Positions 24,779 to 34,169 of a DNA stretch of 64,000 nt are shown here, one piece after another. Made by a program: the position numbers and the translations under genes. Position 1 is the first letter of the stretch. Every line of letters starts with the position of its first letter. The stretch is from Oxalobacteraceae bacterium (GTDB lineage: Bacteria; Pseudomonadota; Gammaproteobacteria; Burkholderiales; Burkholderiaceae_D), in contig CANFLV010000009.1 in assembly GCA_947448025.1 (NCBI GenBank), positions 46,738 through 110,737 on the forward strand, given 5' to 3'. The notes under the pieces are model-generated. The model was not told the DNA's origin and did no database searches. It worked only from the letters and a program-made list of their open reading frames with translations.

Positions 24779-25951
24779 ATGAACAAAGCCCAAGTCATCG
24801 GCGTAGGCATGATCCCCTTCGCCAAACCCGGCAAGCACCAGCCTTACGAAGTCATGGCCGGCGTGGCCATCCGCAATGCCATCGCCGACGCCGGCATCGC
24901 TTTCGACGCCGTGCAGCAGGCCTACGCCAGCTATGTGTATGGCGACTCGACCTGCGGCCAGACGGCCCTGTATGGCGTGGGCATGAGCGGCATCCCGGTC
25001 TTCAACGTCAACAATAATTGTTCCTCCGGCTCGACGGCGCTGTTTCTCGCGCGTCAGGCCGTCGAATCGGGCGCGGTCGACTGTGCGCTGGCCTTCGGCT
25101 TCGAGGAAATGCGTCCCGGCGCACTCGGCTCGGCCTGGGATGACCGGACTTCGCCACTGGCGCTGTTCGACACGAAGCTGCAGGAAATCGCGCCCGACGC
25201 GCAGCCGGCGCCAATTGCCCTGCGCGTATTTGGCGCGGCAGCGAACGAATACCTCGCTGCCACTGGCGCCAATCCCGACATCCTCGCCAAGGTCGCCGTG
25301 AAGACCCGCAGCCATGCCATCCGCAGCCCCTATGCGATCTTCACGCAGCCTTTGACAGTCGAAGAAGTGATGGCCGCACCGACGATCTATCCGGATCACC
25401 TGACGCGCCTGGAAGCGTGCCCGCCGTCCTGCGGCGCGGCGGCTGTGATCCTTGCCAGCCCGGCGTTTGCGCGCAAGCACGGCATTACGCATGGCGTGAC
25501 GATACGCGCGCAGGTGATGGCCACGGACACACCGGCCAGTTTTACCAGCGCGATCAATCTGGTCGGCGCGGACATGACGCGCCGCGCATCGGCGGCGGCG
25601 TATGAACAGGCTGGCGTCGGGCCGGCCGATTTCGATGTGGTGGAACTGCACGACTGCTTTACGCCGAATGAAATCATCAGCTACGAAGCATTGGGCTTAT
25701 GTCCTGCAGGCGGTGCTGAAAAATTCATCAACGATGGCGACAATACCTATGGCGGAAAATATGTGGTCAATCCATCCGGCGGCTTGATGAGCAAAGGGCA
25801 TCCGCTGGGCGCGACGGGCCTGGCGCAATGCACGGAACTGGTCTGGCAGCTGCGCGGCCTGGGTGAGCAACGCCAGGTTCAGGGCGCGCGGCTGGCGCTG
25901 CAGCACAACCTTGGACTCGGTGGCGCGGTGGTCGTGACGATTTATGGCTGA
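24779..25951 (+). CDS. Thiolase, SCP2/lipid-transfer type
   Basis: Thiolase-fold acyltransferase, 390 residues. The nucleophile is Cys81 in NVNNNCSSGSTAL; the other active-site residues lie in ELHDCFTPNE and SKGHPLGATG. The NNNCSSGS and HDCF motifs mark the SCP2-thiolase branch and not the classical FadA/AtoB branch, which has a second Cys near the end. This type usually cleaves branched or bulky 3-ketoacyl-CoAs. Ribosome site CAGGAA upstream. It ends the operon, with its stop only 5 bp from the end of the converging metallo-hydrolase gene. Confidence 0.88.
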   Translation: MNKAQVIGVGMIPFAKPGKHQPYEVMAGVAIRNAIADAGIAFDAVQQAYASYVYGDSTCGQTALYGVGMSGIPVFNVNNNCSSGSTALFLARQAVESGAVDCALAFGFEEMRPGALGSAWDDRTSPLALFDTKLQEIAPDAQPAPIALRVFGAAANEYLAATGANPDILAKVAVKTRSHAIRSPYAIFTQPLTVEEVMAAPTIYPDHLTRLEACPPSCGAAAVILASPAFARKHGITHGVTIRAQVMATDTPASFTSAINLVGADMTRRASAAAYEQAGVGPADFDVVELHDCFTPNEIISYEALGLCPAGGAEKFINDGDNTYGGKYVVNPSGGLMSKGHPLGATGLAQCTELVWQLRGLGEQRQVQGARLALQHNLGLGGAVVVTIYG

Positions 25952-25956
25952 ATAGC

Positions 25957-26865
25957 TTAATCGCGATTGAGGAGCAGATCGCCAACCTGTTCCGCCGCAC
26001 CGGCGCGCACGAGCTGGGCGACTGACCATTGCGCCAGAGCCGCCTCGTCCTGCTGCAGGTAGCGCGTGTTCGACTCGCGAAACAGGCGGATCTCCGACAG
26101 CAGGCGCGGAATGTCCACCAGCGGAATCGTTTGCCGCTCCAGCAGCAGGAATTTCAGCAAGACCTTGACCGCGTTTTGCGCATTGCGCACGGGGTCGGCG
26201 GCAAGGTACGCGATACGTGAAAACGCGCGGTCGAGCGCCGCGCGCACATCGCTAAATGGCGAGCCATGACCGGGAATGACGAGTCGCACATCGAGCGTCG
26301 CGATCAATTCCAGCGTGGCGCGCGTTTCGGCAAAGCCGGACTCGCCATCGAGCTCGGGGAAGATCACGCCAAAGCCGTTTTCCCACAAGGCGTCGGCAGA
26401 GATCAGGATCTTTTCAGACGCGCAGTACAGGATCAGCGAATGCGGATCATGGCCGGGCGCGCCAAGCACGTCCCAGTCCATGTCACCCAGCCGCAGGACA
26501 TCACCAGCGGTCATCGTGTCCGTGAAATCAAAGCGCGGGCATTGCTGGCCGGTCGCGGCATAACTGAGCGCATCCTCATCCCAGACACGCACCTTGGCAG
26601 CCTCGGACTCAGGAATGGTCGTGCGGCAGCCGTAGACGCCCTGCAAGGCCGCATTACCGCCGCAATGATCCGAGTGCAGATGCGTATTGATCAAGCGCCC
26701 CAGCGGCCTGTCCTGCAAGCCATGTGCGACCAAGGCCAGCGTTTGCGCCGCGTGCTTGACATAGCCGCTGTCAACCAGCGCAGTCGTATCGCGGCCGACA
26801 AAGAGAATATTGTTCGACGACAGCCAGCCGCGCTCCAGTACCTGTATCGTCGCAGGCAAATTCAT
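25957..26865 (-). CDS. MBL-fold metallo-hydrolase
   Basis: Metallo-beta-lactamase-fold hydrolase, 302 residues from the ATG at 26865 (MNLPATIQVLERGWLSSNNI), which follows AGGTGAAG and overlaps the previous stop by ATGA. Metal-binding motifs: NTHLHSDHCGGN, APGHDPHS, ISADALWENG and IPGHG. An N-terminal extension of the frame to 27033 is non-coding overlap. It is the last gene of the long minus-strand run that begins at liuR. The substrate is unknown; hydrolysis of a thioester or ester is the common activity. Confidence 0.85.
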   Translation of the reverse strand: MNLPATIQVLERGWLSSNNILFVGRDTTALVDSGYVKHAAQTLALVAHGLQDRPLGRLINTHLHSDHCGGNAALQGVYGCRTTIPESEAAKVRVWDEDALSYAATGQQCPRFDFTDTMTAGDVLRLGDMDWDVLGAPGHDPHSLILYCASEKILISADALWENGFGVIFPELDGESGFAETRATLELIATLDVRLVIPGHGSPFSDVRAALDRAFSRIAYLAADPVRNAQNAVKVLLKFLLLERQTIPLVDIPRLLSEIRLFRESNTRYLQQDEAALAQWSVAQLVRAGAAEQVGDLLLNRD

Positions 26866-27311
26866 CGCTTCACCTGGAAGGCGAGTGAAATTTTCGCGAA
26901 CTCGATGAGGACATCCTGGGACCCGCCATTGAAGGTCATGAAGGAATTGCCCGTCCTGACCACGAGGCGCGGCGGGAACAGCCAGCCGGCGTAGGGAATG
27001 CCGATCATCTTCGCGCTGCGCACATCGCGCCATTCAACATCGCGGTTATACAGCCAGGTCTGGGTAATGCCACGCCCGTTGATGGTGAGAGTCGAACGCA
27101 GGAACCAGTAATAGCTCACCACCAGCATCAGCGCCGAGGCCAGCAAGAGGAGCTTGACGCCAAAACCATACGCCATCAGCGGAAAACGCAACGCCACATC
27201 GACGCCATAAACCAGCAAGCCAATGGACACGACCGTCGCGGTCGCCTTGAACCAGCGACTGTAGGCAGGACCGACGACGGTGTGGTCGGGTTGATAAAAT
27301 TCAGGGCTCAT
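26862..27311 (-). CDS. Small membrane protein with a PH-like domain
   Basis: 149 residues with two hydrophobic spans at about 24-44 and 50-70 and a cytoplasmic C-terminal domain (LTINGRGITQTWLYNRDVEWRDV, then RLVVRTGNSFMTFNGG) whose pattern resembles bacterial PH-like domains. Function unknown. Its start overlaps the preceding stop by ATGA and its stop overlaps the next start, so it is translationally coupled on both sides. Confidence 0.7.
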   Translation of the reverse strand: MSPEFYQPDHTVVGPAYSRWFKATATVVSIGLLVYGVDVALRFPLMAYGFGVKLLLLASALMLVVSYYWFLRSTLTINGRGITQTWLYNRDVEWRDVRSAKMIGIPYAGWLFPPRLVVRTGNSFMTFNGGSQDVLIEFAKISLAFQVKR

Positions 27312-27523
27312 AGTTCCGATCTGTTATGGGTGGCGCGCCGCTGCAGGATGTCACCCCAGATAGCGCGTCGGTGGGCTTCGGAGGCCATGCCCCATTCGGC
27401 GATTTCATTGATGGTGCGCGTGCAGCCGCTGCACAGGCCGCTGCGCGCTTCCATCACGCACACGCCGATGCAGGGCGAGGGCACAGGGCCCGCATGATTC
27501 AGTGGGTCGAATTCGTGGGTCAT
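27308..27523 (-). CDS. DUF1289 family small cysteine protein
   Basis: 71 residues from the ATG at 27523 (MTHEFDPLNH), chosen because it overlaps the stop of the upstream binding-protein gene as ATGA. It carries the DUF1289 pattern PSPCIGVCVMEARSGLCSGC with four cysteines, followed by CTRTINEIAEW. The cysteines probably bind a metal. The family role is not established; it is common as a short gene in proteobacteria. Confidence 0.82.
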   Translation of the reverse strand: MTHEFDPLNHAGPVPSPCIGVCVMEARSGLCSGCTRTINEIAEWGMASEAHRRAIWGDILQRRATHNRSEL

Positions 27524-29091
27524 TTTGCCGGAGAAAATTCCCATGCCAGCGTGCGTTCATCGGTGCGTGGATAGTAGCTATAACCCTTGCGCGTGGCCCA
27601 GATGTTCATCTGGTGATGCAGTGGGATCATGCCGACCTCATTAATGGCGATTTCAGCGGCTTGCTGGAACAGCTTTTCCTGCTTCGCACTATCGACCGTC
27701 ATGTAGGCCTGCTCGGTCAGTGCATCGACTTTCTGATTTGAATAGCGGCCGTAATTGCTCGAACCTGTGCCCTTTTCGGCATTGGTGGTCGACAGCAGCG
27801 ACTTCAGGTAACTCGACACATGGCCGGTGCCGCCGCCCCAGCCATACATCATCACGCTGGCATCGAGCTTGACCAGACGCGGAAAATACACGGCCACGGG
27901 CGAAGTCTCGATCCTGGTCTGGATGCCGATGCGGCTGAACATTTGCGCGATCGTCTGCAAGACTTTTTCATCGTTGACGTAGCGCCCATTCGGGCCATGC
28001 ATGGTCAGCTTGAAGCCCTCGGGATAGCCGGCTTCCGTGAGTAATTTTTTCGCTGCGACAGCATCGAATTTTTGCACTTTCAGATTTGGCGACATCGCAT
28101 AAAAGCCATCGGGCACGAGCTGGCCGGCAGCAAAAGCATTGCCTTCCATGACGCGCTCGACAATGGCGGCACGATTGATCGCCATCGACATCGCGCGCCG
28201 CACACGGACATCCTTGAGCGGATTCTTGTCCAGCGGCTTGCCGTTATTGTCCGTGATGTAGGGCGTACTGTCGCGCGCCTGATCCATCTCGAGGAACACC
28301 AGCCGGTTCGAGATGGTGCCGAACAGGCGGATATCCTTGTTCGCCTTCAGCTGCGCATAGTCGGCTGGCGGCACGCCTTCAATCACATTCACGTCCCCCG
28401 CGAGCAAAGCGGCCACGCGCGCGGAGGGCGTCGTCAGCATGCGCATCGTGACTTTTTCCCACGGGGCCTTGCCGCCCCAGTATTGCTCGTTGCGGACCAG
28501 TTCGATGCGGTCGCCGCGTTGCCAGCGTACGAACTTGTATGGGCCGGTGCCATTGCTGGCCTTGCCGGAATTGAAGTCATCGGTGCTCATGCCCGTCGAG
28601 GTCTTTTTCGAGACGATGTAAATCGTGCTGACATCGATCGGCATCAGCGCATAGGGCGTGGCGGTCTTGAAGCGCACCGTGTATTTGTCGACGATGATTT
28701 TTTCAGTGATGAACTTCGTGTACAGCGTGAAGGTGCCGGGACTATTGACGATGGTCGCCGGGCGGTCGAAGGAATACACGACATCCTCGGCCGTGAAGTC
28801 GCTGCCGTCGTGGAATTTCACGCCGCGCCGCAGCTTGAATTCCCAGGTCAGGTCATCGATGGCTTTCCAAGATTCGGCCAGACCCGGCTTCAAACGCCCC
28901 TTGTCGCGATCGTTATTGATCAAGGCATCGTAAATATGCATCGAGGTATTCACGCTCGGGCCGACATTATGGAAATGCGGATCGAGGGTCGTGACTTCGG
29001 TCGCCAGTCCGATCGACAGGTCGGCAGCAGTCGCAGTGAAGCACCAGCTCATGATGGACAAGGCCAATGCCGCTATAAAGTTTCGTTTCAT
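27520..29091 (-). CDS. Peptide/opine ABC transporter substrate-binding protein (DppA-like)
   Basis: Large periplasmic binding protein (SBP_bac_5 family), 523 residues. The Sec signal is at about 1-23 (WCFTATAAD). The mature opening LSIGLATEVTTLDPHFHNVG and the block GVKFHDGSDFTAEDVVYSFDR are family signatures. Ribosome site GGAGGAAGC. There are no permease or ATPase genes beside it, so it must work with a transporter encoded elsewhere. Its place in the leucine-degradation run suggests it supplies peptides or amino acids for this pathway (inference). Confidence 0.9.
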   Translation of the reverse strand: MKRNFIAALALSIMSWCFTATAADLSIGLATEVTTLDPHFHNVGPSVNTSMHIYDALINNDRDKGRLKPGLAESWKAIDDLTWEFKLRRGVKFHDGSDFTAEDVVYSFDRPATIVNSPGTFTLYTKFITEKIIVDKYTVRFKTATPYALMPIDVSTIYIVSKKTSTGMSTDDFNSGKASNGTGPYKFVRWQRGDRIELVRNEQYWGGKAPWEKVTMRMLTTPSARVAALLAGDVNVIEGVPPADYAQLKANKDIRLFGTISNRLVFLEMDQARDSTPYITDNNGKPLDKNPLKDVRVRRAMSMAINRAAIVERVMEGNAFAAGQLVPDGFYAMSPNLKVQKFDAVAAKKLLTEAGYPEGFKLTMHGPNGRYVNDEKVLQTIAQMFSRIGIQTRIETSPVAVYFPRLVKLDASVMMYGWGGGTGHVSSYLKSLLSTTNAEKGTGSSNYGRYSNQKVDALTEQAYMTVDSAKQEKLFQQAAEIAINEVGMIPLHHQMNIWATRKGYSYYPRTDERTLAWEFSPAK

Positions 29092-29165
29092 GCTTCCTCC
29101 GGGGATGCGATCATTTCAACGAATCATACGCGACGCCCTGATGCCTCGCACACTGCTAGATTCTG

Positions 29166-30077
29166 CTACGTTGCACTACGTTTTGCGGCGAGCGCATTAC
29201 CCGCACGACTGACCGCCTTGCGGCCGAGATGCTGGGCAATGAACTGCCCGGCATCGACGACCGCATCAAGGTCGATGCCGGTTTCAATGCCGAGCCCGCG
29301 CATCATGTACAACACATCTTCCGAGGCCACATTGCCGGTCGCACCTTTGGCGTAAGGACAGCCGCCGAGGCCGGCCACGGAGGAATGAAAAATCCGGATG
29401 CCTACTTCGAGGCTGGCATAGATATTCGCCAGCGCCTGGCCATAGGTATCGTGGAAATGCCCGGACAGGCCGGCGATGTCGAACTCTTGCGCCGCGCGCG
29501 TCATGACGGACTGCACATGACGCGGCGTGCCCACGCCGATGGTGTCGGCAATATCGATTTCATCGCAGCCGAGCGCGCGCAACTGGCGCACGACGTCGGC
29601 GACGCTGTCGGGTGACACCTCGCCCTGGTAAGGACAGCCGAAGGCGCAGCTGATGCTGCCGCGCAGGCGCAGATTGTGCGCCTTGGCGGCCGCGGCGACT
29701 TCGGCAAAGCGCGCTATCGATTCAGCTATCGAGCAATTGATATTCTTTTGCGAAAACGCTTCCGAGGCCGAAGCGAAAATCACGACTTCATCGGCGCGCG
29801 CCGCCAAGGCTGCCTCAAAGCCTTTCATATTCGGCGTCAGCACCGAATACACGACACCGGGCTTGCGCGTAATGCCGGCCATGACTTCTGTCGAAGTCGC
29901 CATCTGTGGCACCCATTTCGGCGAGACGAAGGAAGCCGCTTCGATATTGACGAAGCCGGCCGCAGACAGCCTGTCCACGAGCGCGATCTTGACCTCGGCG
30001 GGGATGGTTTCTTTTTCGTTTTGCAAGCCGTCACGCGGGCCGACTTCGACGACTTTCACTTTATCGGGTAATGCCAT
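29166..30077 (-). CDS. liuE: Hydroxymethylglutaryl-CoA lyase
   Basis: Last step of leucine breakdown: cleaves HMG-CoA to acetyl-CoA and acetoacetate. 303 residues from the second of two tandem ATGs, placed six bases from the GAGGAG site. HMGL-like TIM barrel: VEVGPRDGLQNEKE near residue 10, the metal and substrate region HFHDTYGQALANIYAS near 205, and the active-site cysteine in GLGGCPYAKGATGNVASED. Together with liuA, liuB, liuC and liuD nearby it completes the pathway. Confidence 0.94.
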   Translation of the reverse strand: MALPDKVKVVEVGPRDGLQNEKETIPAEVKIALVDRLSAAGFVNIEAASFVSPKWVPQMATSTEVMAGITRKPGVVYSVLTPNMKGFEAALAARADEVVIFASASEAFSQKNINCSIAESIARFAEVAAAAKAHNLRLRGSISCAFGCPYQGEVSPDSVADVVRQLRALGCDEIDIADTIGVGTPRHVQSVMTRAAQEFDIAGLSGHFHDTYGQALANIYASLEVGIRIFHSSVAGLGGCPYAKGATGNVASEDVLYMMRGLGIETGIDLDAVVDAGQFIAQHLGRKAVSRAGNALAAKRSAT

Positions 30078-30089
30078 CATCGACTCCTC

Positions 30090-31019
30090 TCAATAGCCAT
30101 TTTGCCGGTCGACTACGCCGGAGACAGACATGCCCTGTTCCAACGCCAAGATCTTGCCGGCGATCTGGGAAACCGCGGCGTCGCGCGGCGTATGTGCGGC
30201 ACAGTGCGGCGTGATCGTGATGCGCGGCTCCCCCCAGAAGGGATGACTGGCCGGCAGTGGCTCCTCAGAAAACACGTCCAGCGTCGCGCCGGACAACTGT
30301 CCCTCGGCCAGCAGCGCGAGCAGGTCAGGCTCAACGAGATGGCCACCGCGCGCGACGTTGACGAGGTATGCACCCTGTGCCAGCTGCGACAGCGTCGCGC
30401 GGCACAGGATGCCGCGTGTCTCGGACGTCAAGGGCAGCACGCACACCAGCGCCGACAAGCCGTCGAGGAACGCCGGCAGGCCGTCCGGGCCGGCATGGCA
30501 ATCAACCCCGGGCAAAGCCTTGGCAGCACGGCTCCAGCCACGCACGGGAAAGCCGAAATGCAGGAAGGCGTCGGTGATGCGGCTGCCGAGAACACCGAGG
30601 CCCATCACGCCGACGGCAAAATCCTTGCGTTCGCGTGCACGCAACGGCGCCCAGCGGGCAGCAGCGCGCGACACTTCGAGTTCATCGAAACGACGAAAAT
30701 GTCGTGTAACTGCATGCAGCGCGTACTCCGCCATCAGCGTCCCCATGCCGGCGTCCTCGGTGCGCACGAGCGGCAAGTCCGGTGGCAGCAAGTCGAACAA
30801 ATCCAGCATGCCATCAACACCTGCGCCGAGCGAGAAGACCCCCTTGAGCCCGGTGCGGCCGGCGAACATCGCCGCGGGTGGATGCCATACCACGGCGTAG
30901 TCCGCCGGCGCATCATCGCCAGGCTGCCATGCGCGCACCTCTGCCTGCGGCAATGCCGCCGCTAGCGCCGCGCGCCAGCCGCCATCACTTTCACCGGGAA
31001 CGTAGAAAAGTATGCGCAT
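30090..31019 (-). CDS. D-2-hydroxyacid dehydrogenase (glyoxylate/hydroxypyruvate reductase A-like)
   Basis: NAD(P)-dependent 2-hydroxyacid dehydrogenase, 309 residues, GhrA-like. The Rossmann motif is GVMGLGVLGSRI near residue 139, the catalytic region NVARGGHLVEPDL contains the Arg, and TPHCAAHTPRDAA holds the active-site His. It reduces glyoxylate or hydroxypyruvate in relatives. It lies 3 bp after liuD and 12 bp before liuE. The link with leucine catabolism is unclear; with aceK in the same run a role in glyoxylate handling is possible (inference). Confidence 0.87.
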   Translation of the reverse strand: MRILFYVPGESDGGWRAALAAALPQAEVRAWQPGDDAPADYAVVWHPPAAMFAGRTGLKGVFSLGAGVDGMLDLFDLLPPDLPLVRTEDAGMGTLMAEYALHAVTRHFRRFDELEVSRAAARWAPLRARERKDFAVGVMGLGVLGSRITDAFLHFGFPVRGWSRAAKALPGVDCHAGPDGLPAFLDGLSALVCVLPLTSETRGILCRATLSQLAQGAYLVNVARGGHLVEPDLLALLAEGQLSGATLDVFSEEPLPASHPFWGEPRITITPHCAAHTPRDAAVSQIAGKILALEQGMSVSGVVDRQNGY

Positions 31020-31022
31020 GGT

Positions 31023-33041
31023 TTATGCCACTACGGCCACGGCCGTGACAAAGGACAGCAGCTGTACGCCATCGCCGACCTGCTCACCAACGGCGTACAT
31101 AACTTCGTCCACCACGCCAGCCATCGGCGCAAAAATCGTGTGCTCCATCTTCATCGCTTCCATGATCAGCAATGGCGCACCTTTCTCGACGGTCGCGCCT
31201 TTTTCAACCAGCACAGCGACGATTTTGCCCGGCATGGGCGCAGTCAGGCGGCCGCCTTCGGCCTCGCCTTCACCGGCGTGCGCCATCGGGTCGTTATAAG
31301 CCAGCGCAATGTGCTCACCTTGGGAGAACACATGCAGCATGTCGGCATCGCGCACGACCGCGCCACGCACGGCCAGTGCACCGAGCTTGATGGCGAGTTC
31401 ATGGCCATGATGGCTATCGAGCGTGATCGCAGTGGTCGCAGCATCTGCCTCCGCGAGCGTCCAGCCCGTCGCCGAATACGTGATCGTCAGCGGATAAGCT
31501 TGCGTTTCATCGGCGAGGTCAATACGGCGCTGCAGGCGCATGTTCATGCGCCAGCCGCTGGCCTGCGCCCACGGCTCATGCGCTGTGGTCTGCTCCGACA
31601 GCAGCAGCGAAGTCGCTGCCAGTGCCAGTACTGCCGTCGATGCCGGCTGCGGCTCGGGAAACAGTTCCCCATGATGGCGCTCGATCAGGCCGGTATCGAG
31701 CTGGGCGCCGGAAAACGGCGACGAGAGGATCAGGCGCTTGAGGAAGGCGATGTTGGTCGCAAGACCGACGATCTGGTATTCCGACAAAGCCACAGCCATG
31801 CGCGCGAGTGCCTCGTTACGATCTTTGCCCCAGACGATCAGCTTGGCGATCATCGGATCATAGAACGGTGAAATCGTGTCGCCTTCGCGCACGCCCGAAT
31901 CGATGCGTACTGCAGCCGGTGTACCGGGCAAGCCACCGAGCTCAAACGTGACAGCAGACGGCGTGCGCATGTGGCGCAGCGTGCCGATCGAGGGCAGGAA
32001 ACCCTTCTCCGGACTTTCCGCGTAAATGCGCGCTTCAATCGAATGACCATTCAGGCGCAATTCGTCTTGGCGCTGCGGCAAGGCTTCACCGGCAGCCACG
32101 CGCAGCTGCCATTCGACCAGATCCAGACCGGTGATCATTTCCGTCACCGGATGCTCTACCTGCAGGCGCGTATTCATCTCCATGAAATAGAAGGAACCAT
32201 CCTGGTTCGCGATGAATTCCACCGTGCCGGCGCCGACATAGCCGACTGCTGCTGCAGCAGCGACTGCGGCTTCGCCCATGGCGCGACGACGCGCTTCAGG
32301 CATGCCGGGTGCGGGCGCTTCTTCGAGAACTTTTTGGTGCCGGCGCTGCACCGAGCAATCGCGCTCGAACAGATAGACGCAATGGCCGAGGCTGTCAGCG
32401 AAGACCTGAATTTCAATGTGGCGCGGCTGGCTCAGGTATTTCTCGACGAGGACTTTATCGTCGCCAAAACTGTTGATCGCTTCGCGCTTGCATGAAGCCA
32501 GCGCGGCAGCAAAATCAGCACTGCTGTCGACGATGCGCATGCCTTTACCGCCACCGCCGGCGCTGGCTTTCAATAAGACCGGATAGCCGATCTTGTCGGC
32601 TTCCATTTGCAAAAACGCTGCATCCTGATTCTCGCCGTGGTAACCGGGCACCAGCGGCACCTGCGCCTTTTGCATCAATTCTTTGGCAGCGGATTTCGAA
32701 CCCATCGCGCGGATTGCCGAAGCCGGCGGGCCGATGAAGACGAGTCCGGCCTTGGCGCAGGCATCAGCGAAATCCGCATTCTCGGACAGGAAGCCATAGC
32801 CGGGATGGATTGCATCGGCACCAGCGGAGAGCGCCACAGCGATGATCTTGTCGCCACGCAGATAACTGTCACGCGCGGCCGACGGACCGATCAGGACCGC
32901 TTCATCGCAGGCGGCCACATGTTTGGCCAGGGCGTCGGCTTCGGAAAACACGGCGACGGTTTTGACACCGAGGCGACGTGCGGTGGCAGCGACGCGGCAA
33001 GCAATTTCACCGCGATTGGCGATCAGGATTTTCTTGAACAT
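31023..33041 (-). CDS. liuD: Methylcrotonyl-CoA carboxylase, biotin-containing alpha subunit
   Basis: 672 residues. N-terminal biotin carboxylase (KKILIANRGEIACRV, ATP-grasp core with GGGGKGMRIV near 165 and EMNTRLQVEHPVTE near 288), a middle linker domain, and a C-terminal biotinyl domain with the biotin-accepting lysine at residue 631 in MEAMKMEHT. It carboxylates its own biotin, which LiuB uses to convert 3-methylcrotonyl-CoA to 3-methylglutaconyl-CoA. The biotin-synthesis genes lie immediately upstream, and a hairpin (33071-33098) separates it from bioB. Confidence 0.93.
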   Translation of the reverse strand: MFKKILIANRGEIACRVAATARRLGVKTVAVFSEADALAKHVAACDEAVLIGPSAARDSYLRGDKIIAVALSAGADAIHPGYGFLSENADFADACAKAGLVFIGPPASAIRAMGSKSAAKELMQKAQVPLVPGYHGENQDAAFLQMEADKIGYPVLLKASAGGGGKGMRIVDSSADFAAALASCKREAINSFGDDKVLVEKYLSQPRHIEIQVFADSLGHCVYLFERDCSVQRRHQKVLEEAPAPGMPEARRRAMGEAAVAAAAAVGYVGAGTVEFIANQDGSFYFMEMNTRLQVEHPVTEMITGLDLVEWQLRVAAGEALPQRQDELRLNGHSIEARIYAESPEKGFLPSIGTLRHMRTPSAVTFELGGLPGTPAAVRIDSGVREGDTISPFYDPMIAKLIVWGKDRNEALARMAVALSEYQIVGLATNIAFLKRLILSSPFSGAQLDTGLIERHHGELFPEPQPASTAVLALAATSLLLSEQTTAHEPWAQASGWRMNMRLQRRIDLADETQAYPLTITYSATGWTLAEADAATTAITLDSHHGHELAIKLGALAVRGAVVRDADMLHVFSQGEHIALAYNDPMAHAGEGEAEGGRLTAPMPGKIVAVLVEKGATVEKGAPLLIMEAMKMEHTIFAPMAGVVDEVMYAVGEQVGDGVQLLSFVTAVAVVA

Positions 33042-33070
33042 TTTTAGGTGTGCCTTATTTTTCGCATCGG

Positions 33071-33098
33071 TGCCGCCAGCGTCTCGTCTCTGGCGGCA
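33071..33098 (-). other. Hairpin between bioB and liuD
   Basis: Nine-base perfect stem (TGCCGCCAG at 33071-33079 with 33090-33098) and a 10-base loop in the 67-bp gap after bioB. On the minus strand it is followed by CCGATGCG, with no T-run, so it is not a strong terminator. It could dampen read-through or stabilise the bio message. Confidence 0.5.
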
Positions 33099-33108
33099 GG
33101 AGTCAAAC

Positions 33109-34146
33109 TCAGTTCGTCACATCGCAACGCGCATCCGACACCGTATGCCGTGTATGCATGCCCAGCTTGGCCAGCAATGCGCGGTCAGCTTCTGCATCGG
33201 GATTGCCCGTGGTGAGCAATTTATCGCCATAGAAAATCGAATTCGCGCCGGCGAGGAAACACAGGGCCTGGATCGCATCACCCATTTCGCGGCGTCCGGC
33301 CGACAGGCGCACGCGCGCTTTCGGCATCGTGATGCGGGCCACCGCAATGGTGCGCACGAATTCGAACAGGTCGAGCGGGTCGGTGCCATAGAGCGGCGTG
33401 CCCTTGACCTGCACGAGATTATTGACCGGCACCGATTCAGGATACGGCAGCATGTTCGCCAATTGCGCCACGAGCCCGGCGCGCTGTTCGCGCGACTCGC
33501 CCATGCCGATGATGCCGCCACTGCAGACCTTGATGCCGGCGCCGCGCACGCGACCGAGCGTGTCGAGGCGGTTTTCATAATCGCGCGTGGTGATGATGTC
33601 GCCATACAGTTCCGGCGAGGTGTCGAGATTGTGATTGTAGTAATCGAGGCCGGCATCTTTCAGACGCTGTGCCTGGCCTTCGCCGAGCATGCCGAGCGTT
33701 GCGCAAGTCTCCAGACCCAGCGCCTTCACTTCGCGCACCATTTCCTCGACATGCTCGAGGTCGCGGTCTTTCGGCTCGCGCCAGGCCGCGCCCATGCAGA
33801 AGCGCGTCGCGCCACTTTCCTTGGCCATGCGTGCGGCGCTCAAAACTTCATCGAGCGGCAGGATTTTTTGCGCGACCACGCCGGTGTCGTAACGCGCGGC
33901 TTGCGGGCAGTAGCCGCAGTCTTCCGGGCAGCCGCCGGTCTTGATTGACATCAGCGTGGCCAGCTCGATATCCTGCGCATCGAAGTTCTCGCGGTGCACT
34001 TGCTGCGCACGGAACAGCAGGTCGTTGAACGGCAGATTGAACAGCGCAACGATATCGGCCAGCGGCCAGGCTTGTGGTGCAGCCTGCGCCACTTGGGCAA
34101 GCACGGCGCTGCGGGACGGATGAAATTCAACAGGATGGGATGACAT
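33109..34146 (-). CDS. bioB: Biotin synthase
   Basis: Radical-SAM enzyme that inserts sulfur into dethiobiotin, 345 residues. The [4Fe-4S] cluster cysteines are C73, C77 and C80 in [13 protein letters not shown]. Conserved downstream blocks: [30 protein letters not shown] and GGIIGMGES. Ribosome site AAGGA. Last gene of bioAFDB; the product is the cofactor of the LiuD subunit encoded next. Confidence 0.97.
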   Translation of the reverse strand: MSSHPVEFHPSRSAVLAQVAQAAPQAWPLADIVALFNLPFNDLLFRAQQVHRENFDAQDIELATLMSIKTGGCPEDCGYCPQAARYDTGVVAQKILPLDEVLSAARMAKESGATRFCMGAAWREPKDRDLEHVEEMVREVKALGLETCATLGMLGEGQAQRLKDAGLDYYNHNLDTSPELYGDIITTRDYENRLDTLGRVRGAGIKVCSGGIIGMGESREQRAGLVAQLANMLPYPESVPVNNLVQVKGTPLYGTDPLDLFEFVRTIAVARITMPKARVRLSAGRREMGDAIQALCFLAGANSIFYGDKLLTTGNPDAEADRALLAKLGMHTRHTVSDARCDVTN

Positions 34147-34169
34147 GAGCAGGATTCCTTTTTAGTTCT

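Noticed and set aside
28072..29355. 427-residue open frame on the plus strand
   Set aside because: Antisense to the peptide-binding protein and to the end of liuE; high-GC third-position bias keeps the frame open.
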